Positions 35,340 to 43,896 are shown, counted from the stretch's first letter. The stretch is DNA of 64,000 nt from Sphingomonas profundi (GCF_009739515.1 NZ_CP046535.1:2790001-2854000); one strand, 5' to 3'. Notes: a model not told the origin generated them from the sequence alone. Translations and numbers: made by a program.

Positions 35340-36425
35340 ATGGAGCGGGCCGAGAAGGTCGGGCTGGGGATCGCGACGGCGGGCCATGTGCTGCTGTTCG
35401 CCATCCTGTCGCTCGGCCTCGTCACCCGCGCCAAGCTGCCGCCGCTGAAGAACGAGCCGATCGACGTGGTGCTGGTCGACGCGATCGGCCTGCGCTCCGC
35501 CGCGCCCGAGGCGACGCGCGAGCCGCCGGCCCCGTCGGAGGCGCCGACCGTCGCCAAACCCGAGGAGGCCGTCGCGCCGGCGGAGGCCCCACCCGAGCCG
35601 GCGCCCGCACCGGAGCCCGCGCCGCCCAAGCCGACGCCGCCGAAGCCCGCGCCGCCCAAACCCGCGCCGCCGAAGCCAACACCGCCGAAGCCCACGCCTC
35701 CCCAACCGAAGCCGCAGCCGGTCGAGAAGCCCCGGCCGGCACCCAAGCCGGCGCCGAAGCCCGCCCCGACCAGGCCGGCGGAGAAGCCCGCGCCCGCCAA
35801 GGCCGCGCCCGCCAAGCCCGCCCCGGCCAAGGCCACGCCGGCCAAGCCGGTGCCGGACAAGAGCGCCAGGCCGACGAAGGCGGATGTGGCGGCCGCCGGC
35901 GACACGCGCGATCGCCGCCGGCCGGACAAGCCGGCGGACGCCGTCGGCGCGCCCTCCACCAAGCCGGCCAAACCGGCCGGCGGCAAACCCGGCGACAAGC
36001 CCGCCAAGGCCGCCGGCAGTCGCCTCGGCCCAGACTTCCTGAAAGGCATCGCGCCGGAGAAGACGGCCGGCAAGGCGACCAAGCCGGCGGCCGCCGCCGT
36101 CTCGGCAATCGCGATGCAGGGGCTAGGCGCGGCGATCCAGCGGCAGGTGAAGCCCTGCTACGATCTGGGCTCCTTGGGAGGCACCCCGGCCATGTCGATC
36201 GTGACGACGCTGCGCATGAAGATGAACCCTGACGGCTCGGTCGCCAACGTCACCGTGCTAGAGCAGACCGGGATCAACGCCGGCAACCAATCCTATGCGC
36301 GGCAGATGGGCGAGCTGGCACGCCGGGCGGTGCTCCGTTGCGCGCCGCTCAAGCTGCCGGCGGAACTGTATGAAGGCGGTTGGGAGGATATCGCTCCCAC
36401 CTTCATCCCCGGCCAGATGGGATGA
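35340..36425 (+). CDS. tolA: TolA, trans-envelope linker of Tol-Pal
   Basis: 361 residues. One N-terminal membrane segment (about 8-28, GLGIATAGHVLLFAILSLGL), then about 200 residues of Pro/Lys/Ala-rich rod (KPAPPKPTPPKP-type repeats, 70-235) spanning the periplasm, then a C-terminal domain (about 262-361) with IQRQVKPCYDLG and RRAVLRCAPLKLP, whose two Cys could pair. The C-terminus contacts TolB and Pal. The next gene repeats this C-terminal domain. Confidence 0.93.
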   Translation: MERAEKVGLGIATAGHVLLFAILSLGLVTRAKLPPLKNEPIDVVLVDAIGLRSAAPEATREPPAPSEAPTVAKPEEAVAPAEAPPEPAPAPEPAPPKPTPPKPAPPKPAPPKPTPPKPTPPQPKPQPVEKPRPAPKPAPKPAPTRPAEKPAPAKAAPAKPAPAKATPAKPVPDKSARPTKADVAAAGDTRDRRRPDKPADAVGAPSTKPAKPAGGKPGDKPAKAAGSRLGPDFLKGIAPEKTAGKATKPAAAAVSAIAMQGLGAAIQRQVKPCYDLGSLGGTPAMSIVTTLRMKMNPDGSVANVTVLEQTGINAGNQSYARQMGELARRAVLRCAPLKLPAELYEGGWEDIAPTFIPGQMG

Positions 36426-36426
36426 A

Positions 36427-36855
36427 ATGCGCGCGCCCGCTCTCCCCGCCGCCGCTCTCGCCGTCGCAGGATCTCTCGCTCTCGCCGGTTGCGTGGCGCA
36501 GCCGCCGCTGCAAACGGCCGCCCGCCCACGCGCCGATCCGGAGATGGCGCGCGTGATCGCCAGCGCCGCCGATCAGGTGAGGCGCTGCTACCGCGCGCCC
36601 CGCGTCGGCCGCGCCGGCGGCAGCATCGTCACCACCCTGCGGGTGAACTATGCGCCGGACGGTACGCTGGCCGAGCTGCCGCGCCTGCTCGGCCAGCGCG
36701 GCGTGACGGAGGCGAACGCCTATGTCGCCCAGCAGCTTGCGGAGGCGGCGACGCTGGCGATCATCCGCTGCGCGCCGATCAGCCTGCCGCCGGAACGCTA
36801 CAGCAACGGCTGGGATTCGTTCGACCTGACGTTCAGCCCGAAGGCCGTGGCATGA
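36427..36855 (+). CDS. TolA C-terminal-domain-like lipoprotein
   Basis: 142 residues. A lipoprotein signal (MRAPALPAAALAVAGSLALA, then GC) is followed by a domain clearly related to the TolA C-terminus: VRRCYRAP against VKPCYDLG, SIVTTLRVNYAPDG against SIVTTLRMKMNPDG, and LAIIRCAPISLPPERYSNGW against RAVLRCAPLKLPAELYEGGW. Both conserved cysteines are kept. It lacks the membrane anchor and rod of TolA. It starts one base after the tolA stop and overlaps the frame of tolB (ATGA at 36852). The role is unknown; it may bind TolB or Pal from a membrane. Confidence 0.8.
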   Translation: MRAPALPAAALAVAGSLALAGCVAQPPLQTAARPRADPEMARVIASAADQVRRCYRAPRVGRAGGSIVTTLRVNYAPDGTLAELPRLLGQRGVTEANAYVAQQLAEAATLAIIRCAPISLPPERYSNGWDSFDLTFSPKAVA

Positions 36856-36896
36856 CACGATCGATGCCCCCGCGCGTTGCCGCGACGATGGAGACG

Positions 36897-38231
36897 ATGA
36901 TGCGACCCCCCATTTCCCTTATCGGCGCGCTCGCCGGCGCCTGCGCGCTGGCCCTCGCCGCCCCCGCCGCCGCCCAGATCCGCGTCGACATCACCGGCGG
37001 CATCTCCCAGCCGATGCCGATCGCCATCCCGGTGATGCCGACGCCCGCCACCGTCTCCACCGCCGCGGGCGATACGGCGGGGCTCGGCGCGCAGGTGGCG
37101 CAGGTCGTCACCGGCGACCTCAAGAATAGCGGCCTGTTCAGCCCGCTGCCGGCCGCCGCGCTGAAGCCGGTCGGCTTCAATCAGGTGACGTCGCCGGACT
37201 ATCCCACGTGGACGGTCACGGGCGCTCAGGCGCTGGTGCAGGGCTTCGTCCAGGCGAATGGCGACGGCACGCTCACCGTCGGCTGCTACCTCTATGATGT
37301 GTTCGCCCAGTCGGAGCTGACGCGGCAGGGCTTCGTCGTCTCGCCGGCCAACTGGCGCCGCGCCGCACACAAATGCGCCGACACCATCTACACCCGCCTC
37401 ACCGGCGAAGGGCCGTATTTCGACAGCAAGGTCGTCTACGTGTCGGAGACCGGCGCTAAGACGCGCCGTATCAAGCGCCTGGCGATCATGGATCAGGATG
37501 GCGCCAACCACCGCTTCCTCACCAACGGCCAGTCGATCGTGCTGACGCCGCGCTTCGCGCCCAACCAGCAGACGATCGCCTATATGTCGTTCGTCAACAA
37601 CCGGCCGCGGGTCTACGTCTACGATGTCGGCTCCGGCCGGCAGCGGCTGGTTGTGGACCAGCCGAACATGACGTTCGCCCCCCGCTTCTCGCCCGACGGC
37701 CGCTTCATCGTCTTCTCGATGGCGGTGAACGGCAATACCGACATCTACCGCGTGCCCGCCACCGGCGGCACGCCGCAGCGGCTCACCACCGCGCCCGGCA
37801 TCGACAGCTCGGCCAGCTACTCGCCGGACGGATCGCGCATCGTGTTCGAGAGCGACCGCTCCGGCGGCCAGCAGCTCTACGTGATGAACGCGGACGGATC
37901 GAACCAGAACCGCATCAGCTTCGGCGGCGGCCGCTACGGCACGCCGGTGTGGAGCCCGCGCGGAGACCTGATCGCCTTCACCAAGATCGGCGGCGGCTTC
38001 CGCATCGGCATCATGGCGCCGGACGGATCGGGCGAGAAGACGCTGACCAACGCCTGGCAGGACGAGGGGCCGAGCTGGTCGCCCAACGGCCGCGTCATCA
38101 TGTTCTTTCGCACCGGCCAGGGCTCGGGCAAGGCGGACCTCTGGTCCGTCGACCTGACCGGCGTGAACGAACGGCGCGTGCCGACCCCCCTCGACGGCTC
38201 TGACCCGGCATGGGGGCCGCTGCTGCCCTGA
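36897..38231 (+). CDS. tolB: TolB, periplasmic beta-propeller of Tol-Pal
   Basis: 444 residues. Signal peptide (MMRPPISLIGALAGACALAL, cut after AAAQ), an N-terminal domain (about 25-165), then a six-bladed propeller with repeated FAPRFSPDGRFIVF-, ASYSPDGSRIVFESD- and SWSPNGRVIMF-like blades. It binds Pal and TolA. ATG 36897 follows a GGAG and gives a normal signal peptide; ATG 36852, overlapping the upstream stop, is an alternative. Confidence 0.95.
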   Translation: MMRPPISLIGALAGACALALAAPAAAQIRVDITGGISQPMPIAIPVMPTPATVSTAAGDTAGLGAQVAQVVTGDLKNSGLFSPLPAAALKPVGFNQVTSPDYPTWTVTGAQALVQGFVQANGDGTLTVGCYLYDVFAQSELTRQGFVVSPANWRRAAHKCADTIYTRLTGEGPYFDSKVVYVSETGAKTRRIKRLAIMDQDGANHRFLTNGQSIVLTPRFAPNQQTIAYMSFVNNRPRVYVYDVGSGRQRLVVDQPNMTFAPRFSPDGRFIVFSMAVNGNTDIYRVPATGGTPQRLTTAPGIDSSASYSPDGSRIVFESDRSGGQQLYVMNADGSNQNRISFGGGRYGTPVWSPRGDLIAFTKIGGGFRIGIMAPDGSGEKTLTNAWQDEGPSWSPNGRVIMFFRTGQGSGKADLWSVDLTGVNERRVPTPLDGSDPAWGPLLP

Positions 38232-38325
38232 TCGCCCCCTCTGATCGCCCTTGCCTTGACCGAGAGGTGATTTCCGCCATCCTCACTGCGGCGCGGCGGG
38301 CCGCATACTTGTTAGGGAGACGACC

Positions 38326-38865
38326 ATGACCCAACCTCGTGCAAAGGCGGCCGCCGTGAAGCTGCTGCTCGGCGCGGCGCTGATCGCGACCGCGGCCTGC
38401 TCCAAGAAGCCGCCCAAGGAATTGCCCCCGCCCCCACCCACCAGCGGAACCTCCGGCGACACCTCGGGCATGAACACCGGCCCGGTCTCGAACGGCGTCG
38501 TGCCGGGATCGCGCGAGGACTTCCTCCAGCAGGCCGGCACCGATACGGTGCTGTTCGGCACCGACATGTACGATATCGACGGCGAGGCGCGCGGCATCCT
38601 CGACCGGCAGGCGGCATGGCTCAAGAAATATCCGAACGTCCGCGTGACGGTGGAAGGCCATTGCGACGAGCGCGGCACGCGCGAATACAACCTCGCGCTC
38701 GGCGATCGCCGCGCCAACTCCGCGAAGAACTATCTCGCCGCGCAAGGCATCAGTGCATCGCGCATCTCGACGATCAGCTACGGCAAGGAGCGCCCCGCCG
38801 CTTCCGGATCGGACGAGAGCGCCTGGGCGCAGAACCGCCGCGCCGTCACCGTCGTCATGCAGTAG
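38326..38865 (+). CDS. pal: peptidoglycan-associated lipoprotein Pal
   Basis: 179 residues. The lipoprotein signal ends ATAAC (Cys25). A Pro-rich linker (PPKELPPPPPTSG) leads to an OmpA-like peptidoglycan-binding domain (about 65-179): TVLFGTDMYDIDGEARGILD, VTVEGHCDERGTREYNLALGDRRA, and AWAQNRRAVTVV. It anchors the outer membrane to the cell wall. It ends the tol-pal operon. No cpoB/ybgF gene follows, unlike in E. coli. Confidence 0.96.
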   Translation: MTQPRAKAAAVKLLLGAALIATAACSKKPPKELPPPPPTSGTSGDTSGMNTGPVSNGVVPGSREDFLQQAGTDTVLFGTDMYDIDGEARGILDRQAAWLKKYPNVRVTVEGHCDERGTREYNLALGDRRANSAKNYLAAQGISASRISTISYGKERPAASGSDESAWAQNRRAVTVVMQ

Positions 38866-38874
38866 AACGGCTCG

Positions 38875-38900
38875 CCCCCTCCCACGCGGGAGGAGGCGGC
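38875..38900. terminator. possible terminator after pal
   Basis: CCTCCC-ACGC-GGGAGG makes a six-base-pair stem at 38878-38893, ten bases after the pal stop. It is followed by a short T run (38901-38903). It lies between two converging genes and could serve both. The T run is weak, so this is tentative. Confidence 0.4.
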
Positions 38901-38928
38901 TTTCAGTGATTTCCGGCTCGCCGGCGCC

Positions 38929-39507
38929 TTAGCCGAAACTGACGCTCGTGCGCGCACGACGCCGACGCATGGCGCCGCCGACGATCCCGAACCCGCCGAG
39001 CATCATCGCCCATGTCGTCGGCTCCGGCACGCCGGCGACAGCCGTGACAGGGCTGTTCGCGTTCGATTCGAAGCCGATGCTGTTCAGCACGTTGTTCGAC
39101 GAGAAGGCGTAGCCGTAATATGTGCCGCCGCGCGTCACCGCGCGCAGGCCGATGAAATTGTCGCCGTTGGTGAAACGGATCGGCGTCGGATCCATGAACT
39201 CGGCATATTGCATGCTGCCGCCGAACGTAACCGGGCCGCCACGGTTGTCCGCGAAGTTGGTCGTCGGCTCACCGAACACGGTGTTCACCTCGCCGCCGTT
39301 CGCGGTGCTGATCGTCAGCGGACCTCCACCGAAATAATCGCCGTTGAAGCCGAAGGTGAACGATCCGCCCTGGAAATCGAACACGTAAGACGATGCCGAC
39401 AGGTCGGCGCCGATCGCCGTGACGACATTGGCGGCAGAGGCTGGCGTGGATATCAGCCCGAGCATCGAACATGCGCCGACCGCGAGTGCGTTGATCGTCA
39501 TCTTCAT
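38929..39507 (-). CDS. PEPxxWA-CTERM sorting-domain secreted protein
   Basis: 192 residues. Signal peptide (ALAVGACSMLGLISTPASA), a mature domain rich in Gly, Asn and Phe (YVFDFQGGSFTFGFNGDYFG, TFGEPTTNFADN-like runs), then the C-terminal sorting tail VPEPTTWAMMLGGFGIVGG with the basic end MRRRRA. Exosortase would cut at this tail, and the protein would go to the cell surface or exopolysaccharide. No exosortase gene is in the window. Divergent from a second gene of the same type. Confidence 0.88.
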   Translation of the reverse strand: MKMTINALAVGACSMLGLISTPASAANVVTAIGADLSASSYVFDFQGGSFTFGFNGDYFGGGPLTISTANGGEVNTVFGEPTTNFADNRGGPVTFGGSMQYAEFMDPTPIRFTNGDNFIGLRAVTRGGTYYGYAFSSNNVLNSIGFESNANSPVTAVAGVPEPTTWAMMLGGFGIVGGAMRRRRARTSVSFG

Positions 39508-39856
39508 GGCAAAAACCCTCCCAATAAGCCCGCGGCAGATACTCGCCGGGGCTGGATGGTTAACGCGTGGTTTACAAAAAAGTTTGTTTTATCCGTGATT
39601 TAGTTCGGGGCACGCCGCTCAGGCGAAGTTTCGGGAAATATTGTGCGCCAAGGGCTGAAATGCGCCACGCTGTCGCGACCGTAATGATCTTTGCCAGTGC
39701 TTGCGCGCCAACCGACCTGGCTTTGTGACAACTTGGTGAACGATCAGAAGATGTCCGGTTTGTCCCGACGCGATACATGACGCCGAAAAAACCTCCATTG
39801 TGGCGATAAGCTGGTCGCGGTACATCGCCGGCGTCGGGGCTTAAGGGGATTGTTTG
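39508..39856. promoter_or_regulatory. intergenic region between two divergent PEP-CTERM genes
   Basis: About 350 bases, clearly more AT-rich than its surroundings, for example ACAAAAAAGTTTGTTTTATC near 39575-39595. It must hold promoters for both PEP-CTERM genes. I could not fit a convincing sigma-54 or sigma-70 pair. The rightward gene has AAGGGG about ten bases before its ATG. No small gene or repeat was seen. Confidence 0.45.
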
Positions 39857-40579
39857 ATGAGTGCTTATTTCAAGATGGCGATCGCCGGTGCGGTCGCTCT
39901 GCTGTCCGCCGCCCAGCCGTCGCTGGCCGCATCGATCGTCAACGTGCATTTCACCGGGCCGCAGCGCACGGTCTCCGAGCAGGTCGGGCCCGGCGTGGTC
40001 GGTTCTGCCGGTGACAAGTGGAACCAGCTGTTCGACAATCAGGGCACGGCATCGCTGGTCGATTCGAACAACGCCGCTACCGGCTACAGCATCACCTACT
40101 CGGCGCAGGGCACCTATGCCTCGGATCCGAGCTACACGCAGTTCACGGGCACGCCGTTCGCCAACCTGATGCAGGGCTATCTCTATTCGTCGAGCGGCCC
40201 GATCACGGCCACCATCTCGGGCCTGAACGCCAATCAGTCGTACAGCCTCTATGCAATCACGCAGGGCGACAACAACACGCGCGGCCGGCGCAACGACCTG
40301 ACGGTCAACGGCCAGTCTGCGTCGAACCTGAACACCAACGCCAGCAGCTTCATCGCGGGCGACAATTATGCGCTGTTCACCGGCCGCGCCAACGCGCTGG
40401 GCCAGATCGTCCTCTCGGACACGCCGGGCGTCGGCGAGGCCAATCTCAACGGCTTCCAGCTGACCTCCGCGGTGCCGGAGCCGACGACCTGGGCGATGAT
40501 GATCGGCGGCTTCGGCTTCGTCGGCGGTGCGATGCGCCGTCGCCGCTCGCAGGGTCATGCGGTGCTCCGCATCGCCTGA
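39857..40579 (+). CDS. PEPxxWA-CTERM sorting-domain secreted protein
   Basis: 240 residues. Signal peptide (YFKMAIAGAVALLSAAQPSLA), a mature beta-rich domain (GQSYARQM-free, with YSITYSAQGTYASDPS and QSYSLYAITQGDNNTRGRR), and the sorting tail VPEPTTWAMMIGGFGFVGG followed by MRRRRS. The mature domain suggests an unknown extracellular fold. ATG 39857 is preferred to a TTG at 39854. A strong terminator follows at 40603. Confidence 0.88.
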   Translation: MSAYFKMAIAGAVALLSAAQPSLAASIVNVHFTGPQRTVSEQVGPGVVGSAGDKWNQLFDNQGTASLVDSNNAATGYSITYSAQGTYASDPSYTQFTGTPFANLMQGYLYSSSGPITATISGLNANQSYSLYAITQGDNNTRGRRNDLTVNGQSASNLNTNASSFIAGDNYALFTGRANALGQIVLSDTPGVGEANLNGFQLTSAVPEPTTWAMMIGGFGFVGGAMRRRRSQGHAVLRIA

Positions 40580-40602
40580 TCGCCATTACGCAAAGAAGGG
40601 GT

Positions 40603-40630
40603 GAGCCGCCGGTCCCGCGACCGGCGGCTC
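40603..40630 (+). terminator. strong hairpin terminator
   Basis: GAGCCGCCGGTC (40603-40614), loop CCGC, and GACCGGCGGCTC (40619-40630) form a perfect 12-base-pair stem, 23 bases after the stop of the PEP-CTERM gene. The downstream bases are TGCCGT, so the U tract is poor; it may act for both converging genes. Confidence 0.6.
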
Positions 40631-40666
40631 TGCCGTATCCGGGGTCCGGCCGTTTACGCCGGCGGC

Positions 40667-41590
40667 TCACTCGTCGCCGTAGATCGCCACCTCCGGCGCG
40701 GCATCGTGGCTCATCATGCCGCGATACATGCCCGGCGTGTTGAACGCCCAGCCGCCCGATCCGTCCGGCGCCACCACGATCACGCCGCCCCTGCCGCCGC
40801 GATCGCCGAGTTCGGCGATCAGCGCGTCGGCCGCGTCCTCGATCGTCTCGCCGGCCAGCCGCACGCGGGCGCATATCTCGTGCGCCACGCCCAGCCGGAT
40901 GAAATATTCGCCGGAGCCGGTGCAGGAGATGGCGGCGGCGCGATCGTCGGCATAGGTGCCGGCGCCGATCAGCGGCGAATCGCCGATCCGCCCCCAGCGC
41001 TTGGCGGTGAGCCCGCCGGTGGAGGTGGCCGCCGCGACATGGCCGGCGCCGTCCACCGCCACCGCGCCGACGGTGCCGTATTTCATGCCCTGATCGAAGC
41101 CGCCGTCTGGCCGCGCCAGCATCTCGTCCAGCTGCCGCCGCCGCTCGGCCGTGGCGAACCAGTCGGGCGGCGCCTGCTCCAGCCCCTGATCGCGCGAGAA
41201 GGCGTCGGCGCCGGCGGCGGAGAGCAGGACGTGCGGGCTCCGCTCCATCACCGCGCGCGCCAGGCTGACGGGATTGCGCGTGGCGGTGACGCCGGCGACC
41301 GCGCCCGCCGCCAGCGTATCGCCGGCCATGATCGCCGCATCGCACTCGATCGCGCCGTCGGCGGTGTAGACGGAGCCGCGCCCGGCGTTGAAGTGCGGAT
41401 CGTCCTCCAGCACCCGCACCGCCGCCTCCACCGCGTCGATCGCGCCGCCGCCGGCGGACAGGATCGCGCCGCCCGCCACCAGCGCCGCGTGCAGGCCGGC
41501 GCGGCCGGCGGCATCCTCGTCCGCGCTCAGGCGCCCCCGCGCCATCGATCCCGATCCGCCGTGGATCACCAGAGTCCAGCGTTGCGTCAT
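40667..41590 (-). CDS. isoaspartyl peptidase / L-asparaginase (Ntn hydrolase)
   Basis: 307 residues. LVIHGGSGSM at the N-terminus, HFNAGRGSVYTADG and the self-cleavage site KYGTVGAVAVD, whose Thr becomes the N-terminal nucleophile, identify the plant-type asparaginase family. GDSPLIGAGTYAD and ISCTGSGEYFIR complete the site. It hydrolyses isoaspartyl dipeptides and asparagine. ATG 41590 begins MTQRWTLVIHGG. It is encoded just downstream of ruvA (11 bases) on the same strand. Confidence 0.92.
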   Translation of the reverse strand: MTQRWTLVIHGGSGSMARGRLSADEDAAGRAGLHAALVAGGAILSAGGGAIDAVEAAVRVLEDDPHFNAGRGSVYTADGAIECDAAIMAGDTLAAGAVAGVTATRNPVSLARAVMERSPHVLLSAAGADAFSRDQGLEQAPPDWFATAERRRQLDEMLARPDGGFDQGMKYGTVGAVAVDGAGHVAAATSTGGLTAKRWGRIGDSPLIGAGTYADDRAAAISCTGSGEYFIRLGVAHEICARVRLAGETIEDAADALIAELGDRGGRGGVIVVAPDGSGGWAFNTPGMYRGMMSHDAAPEVAIYGDE

Positions 41591-41600
41591 GATGCGATCC

Positions 41601-42197
41601 TCATTTCGCCGCCTTGCGCAGCGCCAGACGCACCAGCGCATCGAGCGTCGCGGCGTCCCCCAGCTCGTCGGCGGCGGCCGCCACCGCCGCATTCGCCTCG
41701 GCCGGCCGGAAGCCGAGATTGGCGAGCGCCGACAGCGCATCGCCCGCCGCGCCGCCGGCGGCCGCCGGCATTGTGCCGGCCGGGCCGATCGCGACGGCGC
41801 CGACCTTGTCCTTCAGTTCGTTGACGATCCGCATCGCCAGCTTCGGCCCCACGCCGTTCGCGCGCGCCACCATCGCCTTGTCGCCACCGGCGACCGCACG
41901 GCCGAGCTCGTCCGCGTCCAGCGCGGAGAGGATCGCCAGCGCCACCCGCCCGCCGACCCCCTGCACGCCGGTGAGCAGGCGGAACCAGTCCCGCTCCCCC
42001 GCCGAGCCGAAGGCGTAGAGCGTGATCGCGTCCTCGCGCACCTGCATCTCGGTGAACAGCATCACGGCGCCGCCGACCGGCCCGATCGCGCCGAGCGTGC
42101 GGGCCGATGCCTGCACCAGATAGCCGACGCCGTTCACGTCCAGCACCGCATGGTCGACGCCCGCTTCCGCCAGGATGCCGCTGAGCCGCGCGATCAT
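41601..42197 (-). CDS. ruvA: Holliday junction DNA helicase subunit RuvA
   Basis: 198 residues. Domain I ([11 protein letters not shown]...[15 protein letters not shown]) is the OB fold, domain II the two helix-hairpin-helix motifs ([35 protein letters not shown]), and domain III the C-terminal helices that touch RuvB ([19 protein letters not shown]). It binds the four-way junction. Thirteen bases lie between its start and ruvC. Confidence 0.95.
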   Translation of the reverse strand: MIARLSGILAEAGVDHAVLDVNGVGYLVQASARTLGAIGPVGGAVMLFTEMQVREDAITLYAFGSAGERDWFRLLTGVQGVGGRVALAILSALDADELGRAVAGGDKAMVARANGVGPKLAMRIVNELKDKVGAVAIGPAGTMPAAAGGAAGDALSALANLGFRPAEANAAVAAAADELGDAATLDALVRLALRKAAK

Positions 42198-42210
42198 GCC
42201 GTGATCCTTC

Positions 42211-42711
42211 TCATGCCGTCACCCGCCGGGCGAGCGCGCGGGCGCTGGCGAGATGGTGGGCGTGGGTAATCGCCACCGCCAACGCGTCGGCGGCGTCCGG
42301 CCCGGTCAGCTTCACGCCCGGCAGCAGCCGCGCGACCATCGCCTGCACCTGCCGCTTGTCCGCGCCGCCGGTGCCGACCACCGCCTTCTTGACGATGCTC
42401 GGATGATATTCGCCGATCGCGACGCCCGCCGTCGCCGCCGCCAGCAGCACCACGCCGCGCGCCTGCCCCAGCTTCAGGGTGGAGACGGCGTTCGAATTGC
42501 CGAGCACCTCCTCCACCGCCGCCCCGTCCGGCCGCTCGGCCCGGATCACGCCGGAGAGCGCGTCGAACAGCAGGGTCAGCCGGCGCGGCAGCTGCATCGC
42601 CGGCTCCGTGCGGATCTGGCCGTTGGCGACGTGGCTGAGGCGGTTGCCGTCCGCCGCGATGACGCCCCACCCGGTCGTGCCGAGCCCCGGATCGAGACCG
42701 AGCAGGATCAT
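42211..42711 (-). CDS. ruvC: crossover junction endodeoxyribonuclease RuvC
   Basis: 166 residues. Resolves Holliday junctions. The RNase H-like acidic sites are [15 protein letters not shown] (Asp7), [24 protein letters not shown] (Glu), and [17 protein letters not shown] (Asp pair). Its ATG overlaps the stop of the DUF559 gene upstream, and its Shine-Dalgarno (GGGGAGGGG) lies inside the GC-rich palindrome that ends the DUF559 cassette. This suggests the cassette reset the ruvC translation start region. Confidence 0.95.
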   Translation of the reverse strand: MILLGLDPGLGTTGWGVIAADGNRLSHVANGQIRTEPAMQLPRRLTLLFDALSGVIRAERPDGAAVEEVLGNSNAVSTLKLGQARGVVLLAAATAGVAIGEYHPSIVKKAVVGTGGADKRQVQAMVARLLPGVKLTGPDAADALAVAITHAHHLASARALARRVTA

Positions 42712-43100
42712 GGCCGAAGCCCCTCCCCTTCAGGGGAGGGGTTGGGGTGGGGCCAGCGTGGGGGGAGGGAGGAGACCTTCGCCAGGATCGCCGAGAGCAC
42801 GCCCTCCATGTTCGCGATCACGTCGTGATTGGTGAAACGGATGACATGGTAGCCGATCCTCGCCAGACGCTCATCGCGCCGCCCATCCGCGCTCGGATCG
42901 TGCGTGTCGCCGTCCACCTCCACGACAAGCGCGTGAGCCGGGCAGAGGAAGTCCGCGATTATCGATCCGATCACCGCCTGCCTGCGGAACTTGAAGCCGC
43001 CGAGCTGCCGGTTCGAGAGGTGCCGCCACAAGCGTTTCTCCGCCTCGGTCGGCGCGTTGCGCATCGCGGTAGCATGCTGGGCGAGTTCGAGACTTGGCAT
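42708..43100 (-). CDS. DUF559 endonuclease-like protein
   Basis: 130 residues. The PD-(D/E)XK-like DUF559 core is [41 protein letters not shown] and [12 protein letters not shown], the catalytic Asp/Glu strand. It ends [13 protein letters not shown], then [14 protein letters not shown], which is encoded by the palindrome at 42718. ATG 43100 is used because homologues start near here; the frame continues upstream through the second palindrome copy. The family is related to very-short-patch-repair and homing-type nucleases. The gene lies between yebC and ruvC, which are normally adjacent, so it is a probable insertion. Confidence 0.8.
   Translation of the reverse strand: MPSLELAQHATAMRNAPTEAEKRLWRHLSNRQLGGFKFRRQAVIGSIIADFLCPAHALVVEVDGDTHDPSADGRRDERLARIGYHVIRFTNHDVIANMEGVLSAILAKVSSLPPRWPHPNPSPEGEGLRP
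42718..42752. repeat. GC-rich palindromic repeat (left copy, ruvC side)
   Basis: A palindrome CCCCTCCCCTTCAGGGGAGG (about 42720-42739) extended by TTGGGGTGGGG. An inverted copy lies at 43111-43145, on the other side of the DUF559 gene. It codes for the last residues of DUF559 and supplies the ruvC ribosome site. Confidence 0.75.
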
Positions 43101-43110
43101 CGCACGTCGC

Positions 43111-43145
43111 CCCCAACCCAACCCCTCCCCTGAAGGGGAGGGGCT
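43111..43145. repeat. GC-rich palindromic repeat (right copy, yebC side)
   Basis: Inverted, nearly identical copy of the repeat at 42718 (it reads CCCCAACCCAACCCCTCCCC and then TGAAGGGGAGGGG on the + strand). It lies between the yebC stop and the DUF559 start, and overlaps the N-terminal extension of the DUF559 open frame. Confidence 0.75.
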
Positions 43146-43152
43146 TTGCACG

Positions 43153-43896
43153 TCAGCCCAGCCGCTCCATGACGTCGTCGGAGATGTCGTAATTGGCCCA
43201 CACGGTCTGCACGTCGTCATCGTCGTCCAGCGCGTCGATCAGCTTGAACAGGGTCGCGGCGTCGCCCTCGCCCACCGCCACCGTGGTCTGCGGCCGCCAG
43301 GCGAGCTTGGCCCCCTCCGCCTCGCCCAGCACCGGCTCCAGCGCGCGCGCCACCTCGTGCAGGTCGCCCTGCGCCGTCCAGATCTCGTGGCCGTCGTCGC
43401 TGGAGGTCACGTCCTCGGCGCCCGCCTCCAGCGCCGCCTCGAACACCTTGTCGGGATCGCCGGCCTTTGCCGGATAGGTGATCAGGCCCATGCGGTCGAA
43501 GCTGTGGCTCACGGATCCGGCCGTGCCCAGGTTGCCGCCGTTCTTGGAGACGGCGGTGCGCACGTTGGTGGCGGTGCGGTTGCGGTTGTCGGTCAGCGAC
43601 TCGATGATGAGGGAGACGCCGCCGGGGCCGAAGCCCTCGTACCGCACCTCCTCGTAATTATCCGAATCGCCGCCGGCCGCCTTGTTGATCGCCCGCTGGA
43701 TATTGTCGTTCGGCATCGATTGCGCGCGCGCCGCGATGATGGCGGAGCGCAGCCGCGCGTTCATGTCCGGATCGGGCAGGCCCATCTTGGCCGCCACCGT
43801 GATCTCGCGGCTGAGCTTGGAGAACAAGGCGGAGCGCTTCTTGTCCTGCGCGCCCTTGCGATGCATGATGTTCTTGAACTTGGAATGGCCGGCCAT
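43153..43896 (-). CDS. YebC/PmpR family regulator (TACO1 family)
   Basis: 247 residues. [22 protein letters not shown] is the family opening; [17 protein letters not shown] and [31 protein letters not shown] and [18 protein letters not shown] follow. The family includes transcription regulators and ribosome-associated factors that help translate proline runs. It normally precedes ruvC in proteobacteria; here a DUF559 gene lies between. Confidence 0.95.
   Translation of the reverse strand: MAGHSKFKNIMHRKGAQDKKRSALFSKLSREITVAAKMGLPDPDMNARLRSAIIAARAQSMPNDNIQRAINKAAGGDSDNYEEVRYEGFGPGGVSLIIESLTDNRNRTATNVRTAVSKNGGNLGTAGSVSHSFDRMGLITYPAKAGDPDKVFEAALEAGAEDVTSSDDGHEIWTAQGDLHEVARALEPVLGEAEGAKLAWRPQTTVAVGEGDAATLFKLIDALDDDDDVQTVWANYDISDDVMERLG

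Noticed and set aside
39508-39856. sigma-54 promoter for the PEP-CTERM genes
   Set aside because: No GG-N10-GC element with the required spacing could be found that I would defend.
42708-43100. restriction-modification system
   Set aside because: DUF559 is nuclease-like, but no methyltransferase or specificity gene is nearby.
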